DNA of 64,000 nt from an uncultured Tateyamaria sp. GTDB taxonomy: Bacteria; Pseudomonadota; Alphaproteobacteria; Rhodobacterales; Rhodobacteraceae. The translations under genes and the position numbers were made by a program. Of this stretch, positions 49,698-59,886 are shown piece by piece. The notes below the pieces were generated by a model, which was given only the letters and a program-made list of their open reading frames with translations, had not been told where the DNA came from and made no database searches. Every line of letters begins with the position of its first letter. The first letter of the stretch is position 1. The stretch is taken from positions 23,834-87,833 of the forward strand of contig NZ_CANMBJ010000003.1 of the NCBI RefSeq assembly GCF_947496075.1. Reading direction: 5' to 3'.

Positions 49698-49813
49698 CTA
49701 GCGAACTCGACCCATTGTTATGGAGCGATCTTTTTTACAGGCACCAAAAAGGTCTGCATTGTGTGTCGGGTGCGAGATGCCTTGTGGGCTGAGCTGAGGC
49801 TAGCTGCAGAATT

Positions 49814-50095
49814 CTAAAAGTCATCAGATTCCGGGACATTCCCCAGCCTGACAAGGAAGCTAGGCGATCCGACTTCGCCACTGTCTGGGTCCTCACAGAT
49901 CACATAAGCATCAGCCCCCGCGCAATCCTGGGACTGGGCTTCCCGTTCAGCTCTATTTTGGGCTTCTGCTGCCGTTGAATATTGAAATTGCTTGCCAATT
50001 TTTAGGCTTGCTTGCCCGTCACGCCCGGGCTTCTGTTCCATATATGTCTGACAGATATAACGAACTTTTGTTGCGCTCTTGCCTACGTGTGTCAT
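49814..50095 (-). CDS. small hypothetical protein (93 aa)
   Basis: KVRYICQTYMEQKPGRDGQASLKIGKQFQYSTAAEAQNRAERE; coding-like composition. Confidence 0.55.
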   Translation of the reverse strand: MTHVGKSATKVRYICQTYMEQKPGRDGQASLKIGKQFQYSTAAEAQNRAEREAQSQDCAGADAYVICEDPDSGEVGSPSFLVRLGNVPESDDF

Positions 50096-50199
50096 GAGTA
50101 AATCCTTCGCGCTTGTCGGGACGTCTCTGAAGCTTAAAAAGAACGGGCAACGAGTGTGTTAGCGCTTTGTGACGGCTTTGGGTAAACCTGTCTTTTGCA

Positions 50200-50391
50200 C
50201 TACCCTGATGGCTTCGTCGGTGTGTTCGCTTCTCGTTCGAGGCACGCGTTGCGGAGACGGTCGTTCTTGGCTTGTCGCTGCTCGGCCTCTTCTTCGACCA
50301 TCTTTCGAACGATGCGGGTTGTCTTTTCCAACGGTGTTTCCACATTGGGACCTTGCGCTTTGAACACGCTTGTTTTTGTCAGATTTACCAC
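50200..50391 (-). CDS. small hypothetical protein (63 aa)
   Basis: MVNLTKTSVFKAQGPNVETPLEKTTRIVRKMVEEEAEQRQAKNDRLRN; coding-like, no assignable domain. Confidence 0.4.
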   Translation of the reverse strand: MVNLTKTSVFKAQGPNVETPLEKTTRIVRKMVEEEAEQRQAKNDRLRNACLEREANTPTKPSG

Positions 50392-51829
50392 GTGGCAATC
50401 TCCTCTTTGGTTTCACCAAGGCGTGTCTGAACAAGGTCGTTCAAACCAATGCCAGGTGTTTGTTTGGCCATAGGCATCGTGTGCGTTTGGCCCCGGCCGG
50501 TCATTGCGTAGATTTGTTTGAGTATCCGGGGCGGCCCTGGCGCGCATCAAAGTGCCATAAATCATCTGAAACCGTATTCCCGATCCAACACAGAGCGTCG
50601 GATCTTTCGTGCCAATGACTAGATGATTGCTTGTTGCACCGATAAGCGTATTTCCAGGAGGCATTTTGAGGCCCGTCGCACCCGCGTCCTGATGCCCATT
50701 GGAAAGAAGCAACCTCGTCGTTTCTGAGTTGTTTGGGACAAGGTAGATTTTTGCAACGGAAGGATCAGTATCGCCGAGGAATGGACGCACAGACTTGGCG
50801 TCCGTCTCGATAACTTCAGCGAGAAGCGTGAAGGCATCTCGAAACATGCCGCCAATCTGATCCTCTGTGATCGGATCGACGCCAAGCAGTATTGCTTCCC
50901 CAAGGCGCAGGTGAGGGTGACAATCGTGCGCGGCAATTACATGCGTGGAGATCGGCGCTGGCGGCTGTTGATTTAATCAGTTCTGCGACAGATGCCGAAA
51001 AGACGGAACTGCTAGGCAGAGTGGAAAAGATCAGAACGGCGATTGCGATGAACCCAATCGCCTAGGGACTGAACTGAGTGATCATAGTGTGGGTGAACAG
51101 TTGCTATGGAAAAATTGGGCCAACTATAAAAGTTCTGCGCTGCCAACTTCCGCAACAGCTGGTATCGCGTGCTTTTGGCGAACGACCGATAAGACCGCCG
51201 CAATATAGTATCTTGAACCTGGGTCGAAAGTCCGGTTCGGGCCGTTCCCTTCGTCACCACGGGTATGGGTCTTACAGATACTGCACCGCATCGGACACGA
51301 TCTCTAACCTTTGTTTCTGGCTGTGTCCTCCGCAATCAAAGGAACTGCGTTACGCGCCAGTGTACCATCAACAAACGCGTCATTTCTTCTGCATTGATGG
51401 CAAGGAACCCCCATGCGAACGGCAAACCGAACCAGATCACTGCAGCGGCGGTGACGTGGATCGCGACTGACCACTGTACACTTACATCAGTGACAATGGA
51501 TGAGATCGCGTTGGCTACGGCGCACTGCACCCCGATGAAATGGGTCACGTTGATCGGGTAGATGATCAGGACGCACGCGAGGACCCCAAACACCATTGGC
51601 GATGTCCGGAACTGCCGCAACGCCCCCTGCATAAAGCCATAGTAAGTCTGGTTTCAGAAACCAATGGGAGAGCCCCATTGGGATGCGAACCGTACGGAAA
51701 CTGATCACTGGAGCAGTGCGGATACCTCGGACGCAGATCGGTAGGGATTTCAGCATGCTCTTTTTTTTGCATTTTCTTTCGATGCAGCTTCAACGCATGT
51801 CGGATGCGTGAACGTTTTTGGTCCTGACA

Positions 51830-52426
51830 TCACTCCATCTTCATCGCTTCGGTTTCGATATTGATCCGAACCTCATCGCCAACCAGACCGTTGTCGACGC
51901 CATAGGTCATGCCAAAATCACTGCGCAGGATCGTGGTGGTCATCGACAAGCCCAACACTTCTCTCTTGTGGCCGAAAGGATAGTCGGCGACCTTGTTGAG
52001 AGTCACGTCCAGCGTCACGGGTCGAGTCACGCCCAAAATGGTGAGATCCCCCGTCACAGTGCCCGTCGTATCCCCGGTCGGAGTGCCTCCACTCGCGACA
52101 AAGGTGATGGCCGGGTGCGCCGACACATGCAGGAAGTCTTTGTTGCGCACATGCCCGTCGCGGGCGTCATTGAACGTGTTGACCGAACTCGCGTCGATGG
52201 TCACCGCCACGTCACTCAATTCCTGCATATCGACATCATAGTCGAATGCGCCGCTTAGGTCAGTGAAAATCCCCAGGGTACGGGCGTAGCCAATGTGCTC
52301 GATGGTAAAGTAGACATTGGTGTGTTCGGTATCCAGTTCATAACGCGCCATGTCGGCGTGCGCCGTGGTGGCAAAGGCCGCTGTCAGGGTTGCGGCGATG
52401 AGGGGCATGCGCATCGGGTTGTTCAT
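51830..52426 (-). CDS. YceI family protein
   Basis: Signal peptide; ARYELDTEHTNVYFTIEHIGYARTLGIFTDLSGAFDYD; VTGDLTILGVTRPVTLDV. Confidence 0.92.
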   Translation of the reverse strand: MNNPMRMPLIAATLTAAFATTAHADMARYELDTEHTNVYFTIEHIGYARTLGIFTDLSGAFDYDVDMQELSDVAVTIDASSVNTFNDARDGHVRNKDFLHVSAHPAITFVASGGTPTGDTTGTVTGDLTILGVTRPVTLDVTLNKVADYPFGHKREVLGLSMTTTILRSDFGMTYGVDNGLVGDEVRINIETEAMKME

Positions 52427-52540
52427 CCTGTCTGGGGCGCAGGGCGGGTCGTACGTGAAAGAGCTTCGCCACCCGCGTTGCGCGGTCTACATATTGTATC
52501 CGATATATAGGGCGTTAATGTAGCAAGGCAGGTAAATGTA

Positions 52541-53272
52541 ATGCGAGCGGGGCAACTTCGGTGCGCGACATGGAACGTCCACCGCGGCAAGGGCAGTGAC
52601 GGCAGAGTTGATCCCGCGCGTATTCTGAACGCGATCGACCGGGAACTGGCCCCGCGAGGTCTCGATGTTCTGGCCTTGCAGGAGGCGGACGAGGAATGCC
52701 GCCCACACGCGCGCATTTTTCACGTGGATCAAATCGCCAAAAGCACTGGGCTTAGTTACATTCACGAGCCCGCCTTGCGCTGGGGACCGCAGAGCGATGG
52801 GTTCCTTGGCACAATCCTATTCCTGTCGCCTGCACTCACTCCCACGCACACCGATGTCATCGACCTTCCGGGTCATTGTCACCGCGGGGCTGTTTCGGTC
52901 GAAACCTTGTTCGAGGGCCGTTCAGTCCGCATCATGAGCACGCATCTGTCACTGTTCCAGCCGCTGCGGATCGTGCAAATGCGCATCATTGGACAATACC
53001 TGCGTCGCCGACCGCAAATGCAGACCCTTCTTTTGGGGGATCTCAATGAATGGCGACCCTGGGGCGGGTTGATGTTTGACCGTCGTCTGGTCGGCACCCG
53101 CCTGCGGGGTCCAGTGCGCCCCACCTTTCCCAGCGCGCAGCCGCTCTTGCCGCTCGACCGTATCCTGACCGAAGCCCCGGGCGAGGTGCAGCAGATCCGG
53201 GCCGTGACATCCGCCGAAATGACCGCCGCATCGGATCACCTGCCGCTCGAGGCCGTTGTCACAGTTCCGTGA
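52541..53272 (+). CDS. endonuclease/exonuclease/phosphatase family protein
   Basis: LRCATWNVHRGKGSDG, LDVLALQEADEE, LLLGDLNEW, SDHLPLEAVV. Confidence 0.9.
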   Translation: MRAGQLRCATWNVHRGKGSDGRVDPARILNAIDRELAPRGLDVLALQEADEECRPHARIFHVDQIAKSTGLSYIHEPALRWGPQSDGFLGTILFLSPALTPTHTDVIDLPGHCHRGAVSVETLFEGRSVRIMSTHLSLFQPLRIVQMRIIGQYLRRRPQMQTLLLGDLNEWRPWGGLMFDRRLVGTRLRGPVRPTFPSAQPLLPLDRILTEAPGEVQQIRAVTSAEMTAASDHLPLEAVVTVP

Positions 53273-53353
53273 CAGGGCTGAATATTCCACCGGCTCAAGT
53301 GTTATTCAAACTGTCAGACGGCAGCCAAAGACCTAGGTATTGCGGCGGAAAGA

Positions 53354-54088
53354 ATGGAAAACCAAATGTTTCTTAGCACCCCACAAATCGTTGCGCAGCG
53401 GATCGAAGGGCAGGCGCCCGTCAGCACGTTCCTTGCCGTATCCGCCCTTGTCAGCGCGGCGCTGGCGCTGGCGGCGTTCTACACATTTGGCACGCTGACC
53501 GGGCCGGTTCTGGTCTTCGCGGCGATTGTCATGATCGCAACCTACGGTCTGATCCAAAACTACCCGCACCCGGTGCTGGGCCTGTGCAATGTTGTCACTT
53601 TGCTGCGGGCTGCGATGGTGGCCTTTCTGATTGGCGCCGTGCTTGTCCCCGGGGTGTCCGTGTGGGGGGTGTTCGGTTTGGCCGTCGCCGCCTTCGCGCT
53701 CGACGGGATTGACGGCTGGTTGGCGCGCCGCGCGGGCCTTGTGTCCGACTTCGGCGCGCGGTTTGACATGGAAACGGATGCGGGGCTGGGCGCAGTCATC
53801 TCCCTGTGGTTGCTCGCGAGCGGCACGACGGGCCCCGAGATACTGCTCCTCGGGTTCATGCGCTACGCATTTCTCGGTGCAAGCTTTATCTGGCCGGCGC
53901 TCCAAGCCCCTTTGCCCGACGCGTTCCGACGGAAGGCGATCTGCGTGGTTCAAATCACGGCTTTGATCGTTTTGATCTTTCCACTCACGCCGCAGATGCT
54001 TGTGCTGCCCGTCACAGTGTGCGCCGTGCTGCTGCTGGGCTGGTCCTTCCTCGTTGACATCCTCTGGCTGGCGAGACGTGCTGCATGA
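53354..54088 (+). CDS. CDP-alcohol phosphatidyltransferase family protein
   Basis: CNVVTLLRAAMVAFL and DGIDGWLARRAGLVSDFGARFDMETD motif (DG-x2-AR-x8-G-x3-D-x3-D). Confidence 0.92.
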   Translation: MENQMFLSTPQIVAQRIEGQAPVSTFLAVSALVSAALALAAFYTFGTLTGPVLVFAAIVMIATYGLIQNYPHPVLGLCNVVTLLRAAMVAFLIGAVLVPGVSVWGVFGLAVAAFALDGIDGWLARRAGLVSDFGARFDMETDAGLGAVISLWLLASGTTGPEILLLGFMRYAFLGASFIWPALQAPLPDAFRRKAICVVQITALIVLIFPLTPQMLVLPVTVCAVLLLGWSFLVDILWLARRAA

Positions 54089-55698
54089 TACGGGTGGCGG
54101 CGCTTGCACTTGCGGCGGCGGTCATCTTCGCCGTTCTGGTCTTGCCGAACCACCCCGGCACGATGAAGTGGAGCGCGCTGAACCGCTGGCCGCTGGAATT
54201 GCCCGTCCTGCTGCTGGCGACGGTTGCTTTCGGACGGCGCTTTGGGGCGACGTATTTTCTGGCACTGCTTCTCGTGGTCTCGGTTGTGATCAAGGTCGCC
54301 GATTATGCGATGTTCAGCGCCTTCAACAGAACGTTCAACCCGATCCTCGACACATTCCTGATCTGGGCAGGGCTATCGCTGCTGCGGGACAGTGTCGGTG
54401 GCGTGCTGACCGTGCTGGCCGTGATCGGCGTTGTCCTGTTGCTGATCCTGCTTTTTGTCGCGCTCGAACGAAGCCTGCGTATCTGGGCCGGTCTGTCACC
54501 CGCCCGACCGTTGCGGATTTCGGCGGCGGTGCTTGCACTCTTTGGTGCAAGTTGGGCGGCGGCGGATGCGGGCCACCACCTTGAATATTGGCGGTTCGAC
54601 AAAAGCCCCCCGGGCACGGCGTGGACGACGCGTCTCACCCTTAAACGCGGGATCGAAGTGCAGCAAACCGCCGTCGAACTGGCCCGCTTTGCGCAAGACG
54701 CGCGCGTTGACGCCTATGCCGATGCAACCGGGATTCTTGATCGGCTCGAGGGCCGCGATGTCATCCTGATCTGGATCGAAAGCTATGGCCGCGCGAGCTT
54801 TGACAACCCGCTTTACGCACCGACGCATCTTGCAACGCTGCGCGCGGCACAGGCCGAAATCGCCCAGACCGGCATGGCCATGAAAAGCAGCTGGCTGACC
54901 TCGCCCACGTCTGGCGGTCAAAGCTGGCTTGCCCACGGTGCACTCGCCAGCGGGCTCTGGACGTCAGACAACGGGCGCTACAACGCGATGCTCGCCAGCG
55001 GTCACAAGTGGCTCTTTCACTTCGCACAGGACGCAGGCTACCGCACGTCCGCCATCATGCCCGCAATCACGGTGGGGTGGCCCGAAAGCCTTGTCATGGG
55101 GTTTGATCAGGTCTTTCCCGCAGCCGACATTCCCTACAAGGGGGACAAGTTTCGCTGGGTGACGATGCCCGACCAGTTCACACTGGCCGCATATCCGGAC
55201 CTCTTGCCCGGCGACCCGGGCCCGGATTTCATTCAGATCGCCCTGATCTCCTCTCACGCCCCGTGGACCCCGATCCCGGACATCGTGCCGTGGGAGGCGA
55301 TCGGAGACGGAACGATCTTCAACGACATGGCGGCGCGCGGTCCCGCACCCAAAGAGTTGTGGCGCGACCGGGATGCCGTGCGCGACGCCTATCGCCGGTC
55401 CGTCAACTATGTGCTGCAAACGACGTTTTCGCATGTGGCCCGTCTTGGCGAAGCCGCGCCACTCGTGATCGTCGCGGGCGATCATCAGGCCGCAGGGTTT
55501 GTGGCGGGCAGCGACAATATGGACGTTGCGGTTCACATGATCGGTCCACCTGCGGTTCTGGACCTCATAGCCGATTGGAACTGGACCGACGGCCTGATCC
55601 CCGCAGCGGATGGGCCAGTGCGGCGGATGGACAGTTTCAGAAACGACTTTCTTTCCGCGTTTTCCAGAAATATCGTTTCAAAGGTCGTGTCGCGGTGA
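54085..55698 (+). CDS. membrane sulfatase/LTA-synthase-like alkaline phosphatase superfamily protein
   Basis: Multiple TM helices then VILIWIESYGRASF, SPTSGGQSWLAHGALASGLW, LVIVAGDHQAAGFV. Confidence 0.82.
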   Translation: MIRVAALALAAAVIFAVLVLPNHPGTMKWSALNRWPLELPVLLLATVAFGRRFGATYFLALLLVVSVVIKVADYAMFSAFNRTFNPILDTFLIWAGLSLLRDSVGGVLTVLAVIGVVLLLILLFVALERSLRIWAGLSPARPLRISAAVLALFGASWAAADAGHHLEYWRFDKSPPGTAWTTRLTLKRGIEVQQTAVELARFAQDARVDAYADATGILDRLEGRDVILIWIESYGRASFDNPLYAPTHLATLRAAQAEIAQTGMAMKSSWLTSPTSGGQSWLAHGALASGLWTSDNGRYNAMLASGHKWLFHFAQDAGYRTSAIMPAITVGWPESLVMGFDQVFPAADIPYKGDKFRWVTMPDQFTLAAYPDLLPGDPGPDFIQIALISSHAPWTPIPDIVPWEAIGDGTIFNDMAARGPAPKELWRDRDAVRDAYRRSVNYVLQTTFSHVARLGEAAPLVIVAGDHQAAGFVAGSDNMDVAVHMIGPPAVLDLIADWNWTDGLIPAADGPVRRMDSFRNDFLSAFSRNIVSKVVSR

Positions 55699-56600
55699 CG
55701 GTCCGCTGGCTCAAGCTTGCCGTCTCCACAGCCTGCCTTGCCGCGCTGCTGTGGTGGACCGATGCTGCAGCGGTGGTGGAACGGTTGCAAAACGCCGACA
55801 TGATGTGGATCACGTTGGGACTGCTGGCAATCACGGCGTCCACGTTCGCAATGGCAAGCCGTTGGAAAATCGCCGCAAGCGAAATCGGCGTCCAGATCAC
55901 CTATCCGGTCGCCGTGCGCGAATATTATCTCGCTCAACTCATCAACACGGTGCTTCCTGGCGGCGTCGCAGGCGACGTCACGCGAGCCGTCCGCGTGCGG
56001 CACACGGCGGACCTGAACCGCGCCGCACAATCGGTCATGGCCGAGCGCCTGCTGGGCCAGATTGCGTTCCTCGCGTTTATGTTCGTTGGCTTTGCCGTGG
56101 CGCTTTTGGTGACGGGTGGCCTTGAATTTGGCCAACTGGGGTGGGTGGTGATGACCGCCCTCGCAGGTTGCATCATCGTTGCCGTAGCGGTGTCGAGATT
56201 GCAAAACGCAACCGGCCGATTTCTCCGCATGACCTTTCAGCTGACGCGCCGCCCTGTGGTGATCCTGCATGGCCTGATCACGACGCTTTGTCTCGTCTTT
56301 GGCTTTTACGCCTGCGCGCGCGCAACCGGCGTCATCATGCCAGCCGAAGCACTGGCAACCTTGATCCCGCTGATCCTCTGCGCGATGCTGATCCCTCTAT
56401 CGGTCGGCGGTTGGGGATGGCGTGAAGGGGCGGCCGCCGCTCTTTTTCCGATCATCGGGGCCCCTGCCAGCGCAGGTGTCGCGACCGGCATCACCTACGG
56501 CGTTGTCCTGCTTGCCGCAGCACTGCCCGCAGCGGTTATACTCGTCGCACAGCCCCTTCTCGACACTGCCTCATCCAAAGGGAAACCTGACCTACCATGA
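55695..56600 (+). CDS. lysylphosphatidylglycerol synthase TM/UPF0104 family protein
   Basis: QLINTVLPGGVAGDVTRAVRV, IPLSVGGWGWREGAAAALF; GTG start at 55695 overlapping upstream stop. Confidence 0.85.
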   Translation: MTVRWLKLAVSTACLAALLWWTDAAAVVERLQNADMMWITLGLLAITASTFAMASRWKIAASEIGVQITYPVAVREYYLAQLINTVLPGGVAGDVTRAVRVRHTADLNRAAQSVMAERLLGQIAFLAFMFVGFAVALLVTGGLEFGQLGWVVMTALAGCIIVAVAVSRLQNATGRFLRMTFQLTRRPVVILHGLITTLCLVFGFYACARATGVIMPAEALATLIPLILCAMLIPLSVGGWGWREGAAAALFPIIGAPASAGVATGITYGVVLLAAALPAAVILVAQPLLDTASSKGKPDLP

Positions 56601-57586
56601 CACAACCCGCTCATCTCACCCGCCGCTTCTTTCTGCAAACCAGTGCCGCAGGCGTCGCCACCGCCGCCGCGGGCGTGCCCGCCTTTGCGGCGCGTGACGT
56701 CAATTTCCAGCTGTCGTGGCTCCATTCCGTCCAATTCGGCGGCAGCTACATCGCCGCCAACAAGGGATATTGGAGCGATCTCGGCCTCAATGTCTCGCTC
56801 AGCCAAGGCGGACCCAACGCGCCGGTCGAGCCGCCCGTGGTCTCAGGCGCGGCACTGGTTGGCATCTCGGCTGCCGACTACACCGCTGCAGCGGTGGCCC
56901 AGGGTGCGCCTTTCAAGATCATCGCCGTGGCCATGCAGAAGAACCCCTTCGCCATCGCGTCACTGGCGAGCAATCCGGTGAACACGCCCGATGATCTGGT
57001 CGGCAAGCGGATCGGCATGGCCGTGGCCAATACACCTGTACTACAGGCGCTGTGCACGCTGAATAACGTGGACATCAACGACATCGAAATTGTCCCGACC
57101 CAGTATGACCCGGCCCCACTTGTCATTGGTCAGGTCGACTGTCTGCTGTGCTGGGAGACGGACCTGCCCGTGGCAATGACCGTGCAGGGCGTCGACAATA
57201 CCACCATGCTGATGGCCGACCACGGCTACGCCCTGCATTCGCAGACGTACATCACGACCGAAGACACATTGGCCAACCGACGCGCCGATCTCGTGGCCCT
57301 GCTCAAGGGCGAGGTCACGGGGTGGAATGACTACCTTACCGACACCGACGCCGCCGCCGCACTGACGGTCGAGATGTTCCCCGATGCGGGCCTCGATCTC
57401 GAAGCGCAAAAGCTACAGGCCGCGCGTCAGGTGCCCCTTATGTTCAGCGACCTGACCGAAGAGAGCGGGTTCGGCTGGTTTACCGACCACACCGTCGCTT
57501 CAAATATCGAGACGCTGGCCTTACTGGGGCAGGATGTGCCGGCAGACCTGTGGGATCGGTCCCTGCTCGAAGAGGTGCACGGCTGA
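56597..57586 (+). CDS. NitT/TauT- or THI5-type ABC transporter substrate-binding protein (Tat signal)
   Basis: TRRFFLQTSAAGVATAAAGVPAFA; VNFQLSWLHSVQFGGSYIAANKGYWSDLGLNVSL. Confidence 0.87.
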   Translation: MTQPAHLTRRFFLQTSAAGVATAAAGVPAFAARDVNFQLSWLHSVQFGGSYIAANKGYWSDLGLNVSLSQGGPNAPVEPPVVSGAALVGISAADYTAAAVAQGAPFKIIAVAMQKNPFAIASLASNPVNTPDDLVGKRIGMAVANTPVLQALCTLNNVDINDIEIVPTQYDPAPLVIGQVDCLLCWETDLPVAMTVQGVDNTTMLMADHGYALHSQTYITTEDTLANRRADLVALLKGEVTGWNDYLTDTDAAAALTVEMFPDAGLDLEAQKLQAARQVPLMFSDLTEESGFGWFTDHTVASNIETLALLGQDVPADLWDRSLLEEVHG

Positions 57587-57610
57587 CTGAAAACCAAGGT
57601 CTGTTCGGGC

Positions 57611-58354
57611 ATGGCCAGCGTCGACATCCATTGCAATGACGTCAGCAAGAGCTTTGGCGCGACGGCCGCGGTCGCGCCATTCTCTGTCACACTTGCTGCC
57701 GGGCAGACCACGGCGCTTGTGGGCCCTTCGGGCTGTGGCAAGTCGACGATCCTGCGGATGATCGCGGGGCTCGAGGCTCCGGACACCGGCACCATCCTGC
57801 TCGGCGCGGAAATACCCCGCGCCGTGGCCCGGCGGGGCGGGGTGGCAATGGCCTTTCAGGACCCGACGCTTTTGCCTTGGCGCACCGTGCGCGCCAACGT
57901 TGCATTGGGCGCGGAACTGGCGCGCAAACCTGCTGGCGACATTGATGCGCTGATCGACCTTGTTGGATTGAAGGGATTTGCCAACCACCGTCCGGCAGAG
58001 CTGTCAGGTGGGATGCGCCAGCGCGCCGCAATTGCGCGCAGCCTCGTCTCGACACCGGAGGTTCTGCTGCTCGATGAACCCTTTGGCGCGGTCGACGCGA
58101 TGACGCGCAGGCGGTTGAACGCAGAGCTCCCGCCGCTCTGGCGGTCGCGCGGGGCTACGGTGGTGCTGGTCACCCACTCCGTTCAAGAGGCGGTCCTGTT
58201 GTCCGACCGTGTGCTGGTCTTGTCGCCACGGCCTGCGCGGCTCGTCGCAGACATTCCAATCGACCTAACGGGCGCACGTGACAGCGAGTTGTTCGATACG
58301 CCTGCGTTTCTGGCCCTGTCCCGCGCAGTCTTTTCCGCGTTGGAGCAGCCATGA
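57611..58354 (+). CDS. ABC transporter ATP-binding protein
   Basis: GPSGCGKSTILRMIAGLE, AFQDPTLLPWRTVRANV, LSGGMRQRAAIARSL. Confidence 0.93.
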   Translation: MASVDIHCNDVSKSFGATAAVAPFSVTLAAGQTTALVGPSGCGKSTILRMIAGLEAPDTGTILLGAEIPRAVARRGGVAMAFQDPTLLPWRTVRANVALGAELARKPAGDIDALIDLVGLKGFANHRPAELSGGMRQRAAIARSLVSTPEVLLLDEPFGAVDAMTRRRLNAELPPLWRSRGATVVLVTHSVQEAVLLSDRVLVLSPRPARLVADIPIDLTGARDSELFDTPAFLALSRAVFSALEQP

Positions 58355-59886
58355 CCGCCGCGCTGCGCCATACCGCGTCAATCCTCCTCGCCCTGGCGAT
58401 TTGGGAGGGTATTGCTCGCATCAGTTCAGGTGGCTTTCTCGTCAGCGGTCCAACAGCGATTGCACGTTACATGGTCGACAATGCCGCGCTGCTTGCCCGT
58501 GCCATGGCCGAGACGTCGATCAACGCGGCGTGGGGCTTTCTTTGGGGCAATCTTGGCGCGATGGTGCTGGCCGCTGCGATCATGTTGGTGCCGCGCAGCG
58601 AACGCGCGCTGTCCGCGCTGGCCCTGCTGGTCTTTTGCGTACCGCTGATTGCCAGTGGCCCGATCCTGCGGGTGCTGTTCGGGCCGGGGCAGGGGCCCCA
58701 GATCACGCTGGCCGCGCTCGCCGTGTACTACACAACGCTGCTGGCGCTGCTCGTTGGTTTGCGTGCTGTTTCGCAGAATTGGACTGACCTCATGCAGGTC
58801 TACGGGCACGGTGCGGTCTCAACGCTCGTTCGGGTGCGCGCCCGTGCAAGCCTACCTTACCTGTTTGTCGGACTTCAGATCAGCGCACCCGCCGCTTTCC
58901 TCGGCGCGATGATCGGGGAGTTCACCGGGGCCGAACGTGGGCTCGGCGTGCTGACGCTGCGTGCCATGCGCGGGCTGGATACCGACGCGACGTGGACGCT
59001 CGCGCTGCTCGCGGCGCTTATCGCGCTGGCCGCCTACGCGCTGATCGGAAAACTGGGCGAACGGATGGTCGGCTACAAACCGGTCATTCTTTTGTCTGCG
59101 CCCGCCGCGTCCATGCCCAAACCACCCTGGGCGCGCTTTGCTGAAGTGGCACTCATCTTGGCCCTGGTCCTTGCCCTGTGGCAATTGTCGATGGACGCGT
59201 TCGGCCTCAACCGCTTCTTCGCAAAACGGCCCGGCGATGTGTGGGCATTCCTGACGGACCCCCAGAACCGCGACACCCTGCTGGCGGCGCTGTCCGAAAC
59301 CCTGTCCTTTGCACTGCCGGGCTATCTTGCGGGACTGGTCTTGGGGGCCGGGCTGGCGGCTGTACTGGTCCTGTGGCCGCCCTTGTCCCGCGCGGCCCTG
59401 CCCGTTGCGGTCGCCCTGCGCGCCGTGCCGATTATCACCACGGCGCCACTCTTGGTGTTGGCATTCGGACGCGGTTTGGTCGGAACTATCGTTGTTGTTG
59501 TAGTAATGATCTTCTTCCCTACGTTTGTCGCTTGCCTCCAGGGGCTGCGCCAGACACCGGGTCAGACCGTCGATCTGTTCAAGAGCTATGGGGCTGGGCG
59601 CTGGCATCTGCTGCGTGCGGCCCAGATCCCCGCCATGCTTCCTGCCTTTTTCGCCTCTGCCCGCATGGCCGTCCCGGCGGCCCTTCTGGCGGTCACGACG
59701 GTGGAGTGGCTGGCGACGGGCAAGGGGATCGGTGTCCTGATGGCCATGACGGCCAGCACGTCCAACTATAACATGCTGTGGGCCTGCGTTGCGGTGCTGG
59801 CGGTCGTCGCGGTGGGGTTTTATGCGCTTGTTGCCGCACTGGAACGCGCCGTCCTTCGGACCTATGCAAGCGAGCAGGTGACATGA
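58351..59886 (+). CDS. ABC transporter permease, two BPD-type permease units in one polypeptide
   Basis: 511 aa; two copies of permease architecture with EAA-like loops (GAVSTLVRVRARASLPYLFVGLQISAPAAFLGAMIGEF and GAGRWHLLRAAQIPAMLPAFFASARMAVPAALLAV). Confidence 0.85.
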   Translation: MTAALRHTASILLALAIWEGIARISSGGFLVSGPTAIARYMVDNAALLARAMAETSINAAWGFLWGNLGAMVLAAAIMLVPRSERALSALALLVFCVPLIASGPILRVLFGPGQGPQITLAALAVYYTTLLALLVGLRAVSQNWTDLMQVYGHGAVSTLVRVRARASLPYLFVGLQISAPAAFLGAMIGEFTGAERGLGVLTLRAMRGLDTDATWTLALLAALIALAAYALIGKLGERMVGYKPVILLSAPAASMPKPPWARFAEVALILALVLALWQLSMDAFGLNRFFAKRPGDVWAFLTDPQNRDTLLAALSETLSFALPGYLAGLVLGAGLAAVLVLWPPLSRAALPVAVALRAVPIITTAPLLVLAFGRGLVGTIVVVVVMIFFPTFVACLQGLRQTPGQTVDLFKSYGAGRWHLLRAAQIPAMLPAFFASARMAVPAALLAVTTVEWLATGKGIGVLMAMTASTSNYNMLWACVAVLAVVAVGFYALVAALERAVLRTYASEQVT

